This document shows, in pieces, positions 55,229-57,428 of a stretch of 57,428 nt of DNA. The DNA comes from Gnetum montanum (taxonomy: Eukaryota > Streptophyta > Gnetopsida > Gnetales > Gnetaceae), in assembly GCA_015680685.1 (NCBI GenBank), contig MNCI01025456.1, positions 464,252-521,679 on the forward strand, given 5' to 3'. The translations under genes were made by a program, and so were the position numbers. Below the pieces are notes generated by a model, which saw only the letters and a program-made list of their open reading frames with translations, ran no database searches and was not told where the DNA came from. The stretch's first letter is position 1, and each line of letters begins with the position of its first letter.

Positions 55229-56934
55229 CATATCCATGTAGGAAGTTTGGCTCATTTACTCACAAAAAATATTAAATATCACTATTTAGAAGAATGAGGC
55301 TAAAGAGTTTAAGAACATTAAGAATCATTACAAGGATTAGACTAGCCTACAATAAGAGGTCAATAAAAAAAGATCTCAAACTATAACTAAAACCAAGCTT
55401 AATACTATTCTTAAAAATCCTAATGTTATAGCAAGGATAAATATCCTAAATGCATGAGTAGAAAAATGAAGGATTTAAACATTGAAGATCTCACTCCTAT
55501 CCAGAGCTTACAACCTACACTATGCTAATCTAGCCTTTACCACAATAGGAAAGCTTCAAAAGGAGATGAGGAAACAACTTGAAATTAACTTTTCACTTTA
55601 TGAATATGAATGTCAAGTTCATAATTAGAAAAAATAAAATTTGTAAGCAACAATGCAAAGATGGAATTTTATAGGAGTAGATTTACAAGCAAAAGAGGTG
55701 TAGTAGAAGACTTAACTTGAAGAATGCATAACTACAAGTGTACAAGCAACAAGTGAAGGAACTAGAGCTTAAGCAATGCATGTATAACACCTTTCTTTCT
55801 AGCCATACATTAGAGAGCATTATGTTGGGTATAGAATCCTTAACAAACAAATGGTTATGGTAAGATAAATTAAAACTCAAATTAAACAAATGCAACAACA
55901 TGAAAGAAAAAAGAATTACAATGCAACCATGACCAAAATGGAAAAAAATAAAAATGATAATAGTGAAAGAATAAAAGATAATTAAATAACATAAATATGT
56001 AAAAGTGGACTGAAAGCTAATGCTAAATTAAAAATAAATAATAGCATATAAATCTAAGAATTAAAGCTAAATAAAAAATATTCAATTGTATTAATAAATA
56101 TTCAAAAATACATAAAATTTATTCATGAACTAAAAAATAATACATGAAGAGGAATAACTAATACATGTTCATAAAATATCATAATATGATAAAGAGATAA
56201 ATAGACTAAAGCTTAAAAATAAGCATGCATATCATTTAATATCAACAATAATTAATAAGAGATCTTTTTGCTCCACCTAGCCTTAGTTTCTTGAAAATAA
56301 ACAAGAGGGTTAGTATACACTAAGTGAGAATTCTTAACACCTCCTCTAGATAAATTAAAGATAAGTCTCATGGTGGTTAGGTGAAGGCATCCTTAATTTC
56401 AATACATGTTAGTACACACAAATAATCCAACATTGTAGACCATACATCACACATAGATCTAAGCATCAAACAAAAGTCTAACCAAACTGAGTTTTCCACT
56501 CTAACCCATCAACCTACAAATATAAAGGCTAGCATACACTACTTTTAATTTCAAATGTATGAATTACTGTCATGAGTACTTTCCAAACCAAACATCAAAC
56601 TACAATGCACAGGGACTTTACTAATTAGTCTCAGTGCTAGGGGCATCATCCAAGACTCACTTCGAACTTTCCAAACTACCAATGCTAGAGGTATTGCCCA
56701 AGAATCATCTCGAATGTTCTGAAGGCATTGAATAAAGGGACTAATGAGCCATGGATCATCCTCTCTTGCAAGATGGAGGTCCATAATGAGAACCACACTA
56801 ATGCATCCCAACAAGGGCTAAATACTAGACATCTTCAAGAAGTCCATCTCCAACTAGCCACACAACTTGATGCTAGCTTTTGACAAATAGCAAGCATTCC
56901 AACATCCATAAGTACAATCAAACATTGATGATAA
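55229..56934. other. AT-rich flank right of element 4
   Basis: I see no gene or recognisable element. Composition and lack of CG resemble element 4; it may be another very old repeat. The ORF at 56551-56814 has no recognisable domain. Confidence 0.4.
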
Positions 56935-57428
56935 ATTGATCACTCCAGAGTTAGAATTTTTCCCATGTGACCGCAATAGGAGTCCTAGAGTGAACAGCTC
57001 TTTATTCGAGCAGCTTGTAACCTGAACCCAAGTTGTGTACGGCAATAAAGACGAACTTGATTGGATAAACCTTGCAGCACGTGGTTTTATTTATTGTTAT
57101 TTATTTACTGCTTTCCTAGTGCACACAAGTATGACTTGATTACGAGCATCTACGGATGGGTACGGCTAATCAAGGAATTAGCTGCTTGTCGCAACGCGTG
57201 AGTACGACTTAACTACGAGCATTGGCTGCTTGGTAACCCAGTAGCATATTCCAGGATCTGTGCTTGGTAATCCCAGTGGTAGTCCAATGTGTACGGCTAG
57301 TTAAGGAATCGGCTGCTCATCGCTAGGCTAGAACGTGTGATAAGTACGACTTAGTTACGAGCACCCACGGGTGTGTATGGCTAGCTAAGGAATCGGCTGC
57401 TTATCACACTTAAGCTAAATAGGTGCCT
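56935..57428 (+). mobile_element. partial LTR of the element-3 family, U3 truncated
   Basis: The first about 135 bp are the reverse complement of 1-145 with few differences, then the LTR continues to the window end. The TGATGAG terminus, GATATC array and TATA box are missing, so it is cut at 56935. The 57120-57405 part contains about three copies of a unit with 'acgacttagttacgagca' and 'ggctagctaaggaatcggc', also present in the element 3 LTRs. Confidence 0.8.

Noticed and set aside
55229-56934. Small ORFs in the right flank
   Set aside because: Short, AT-driven and without recognisable motifs.
1-57068. Inverted copies at the two ends read as terminal inverted repeats of one giant transposon
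   Set aside because: Both ends are internal parts of element-3-family LTRs with different cut points, and the DNA between them is several independent nested elements.
1-57428. tRNA, rRNA or ordinary host genes
   Set aside because: I saw no cloverleaf, no ribosomal sequence and no intact non-transposon coding region; FCP1-like similarity occurs only inside the elements.

Overview
This window is plant nuclear DNA made almost entirely of nested LTR retrotransposons. The evidence for a plant is the Tat-lineage Ty3/gypsy pol (reverse transcriptase, a degenerate RNase H, a second archaeal-type RNase H, then integrase), an Athila-like element with a tRNA-Asp primer site, and FCP1-like sequence of plant type. 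I see no ordinary host gene, no tRNA or rRNA, and no bacterial feature. The species cannot be named from this sequence; the nesting suggests a large, repeat-rich genome.

Layout. Element 1 (Tat-like, + strand) runs from about 338 to 36426 and is interrupted twice. Element 2 (Tat-like, + strand, 5808-19850, two 1455-bp LTRs, target duplication CCCTG) sits inside an antisense gene of element 1. Element 3 (Athila-like, - strand, 27303-35757, target duplication CAATC) sits inside the 3' LTR of element 1. Element 4 (Tat-like, - strand, about 37700-55228) is much older and AT-decayed. The window edges (1-337 and 56935-57428) are LTR pieces of the element-3 family in opposite orientations. With the insertions removed, element 1 reads gag/protease, antisense gene, RT, RNase H, archaeal-type RNase H, integrase, repeat-rich spacer, PPT, 3' LTR.

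Main discovery candidate. All three Tat-like elements carry, between the gag/protease end and RT, a multi-exon gene on the strand opposite to gag-pol. In element 2 it has seven candidate exons joined by GT-AG introns with matching phases; one exon carries a deletion that breaks the frame. The second exon is exactly 450 nt in both element 1 and element 2 and is clearly related in element 4. It resembles the FCP1/NLI-interacting-factor family of HAD phosphatases, but the acidic motif near its C-terminal end is lost. Further exons encode a region resembling plant transposon accessory proteins, a hinge with internal repeats, a conserved DMIxRL block, a helical or coiled-coil region and an acidic tail. 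A TATA-like box lies 153-154 nt upstream of the ATG in both elements 1 and 2.

Other patterns. A roughly 25-bp motif with the core TTAAACTRGC is reiterated in every spacer between coding modules of elements 1 and 2. All four LTR families carry an array of short self-complementary motifs directly upstream of a TATAAATA box, with a different motif in each family. Element 3 has a second copy of such a module inside, upstream of its accessory ORF. All genes are broken by stops or frameshifts, many of them CAG-to-TAG, so these copies are probably inactive as they stand.
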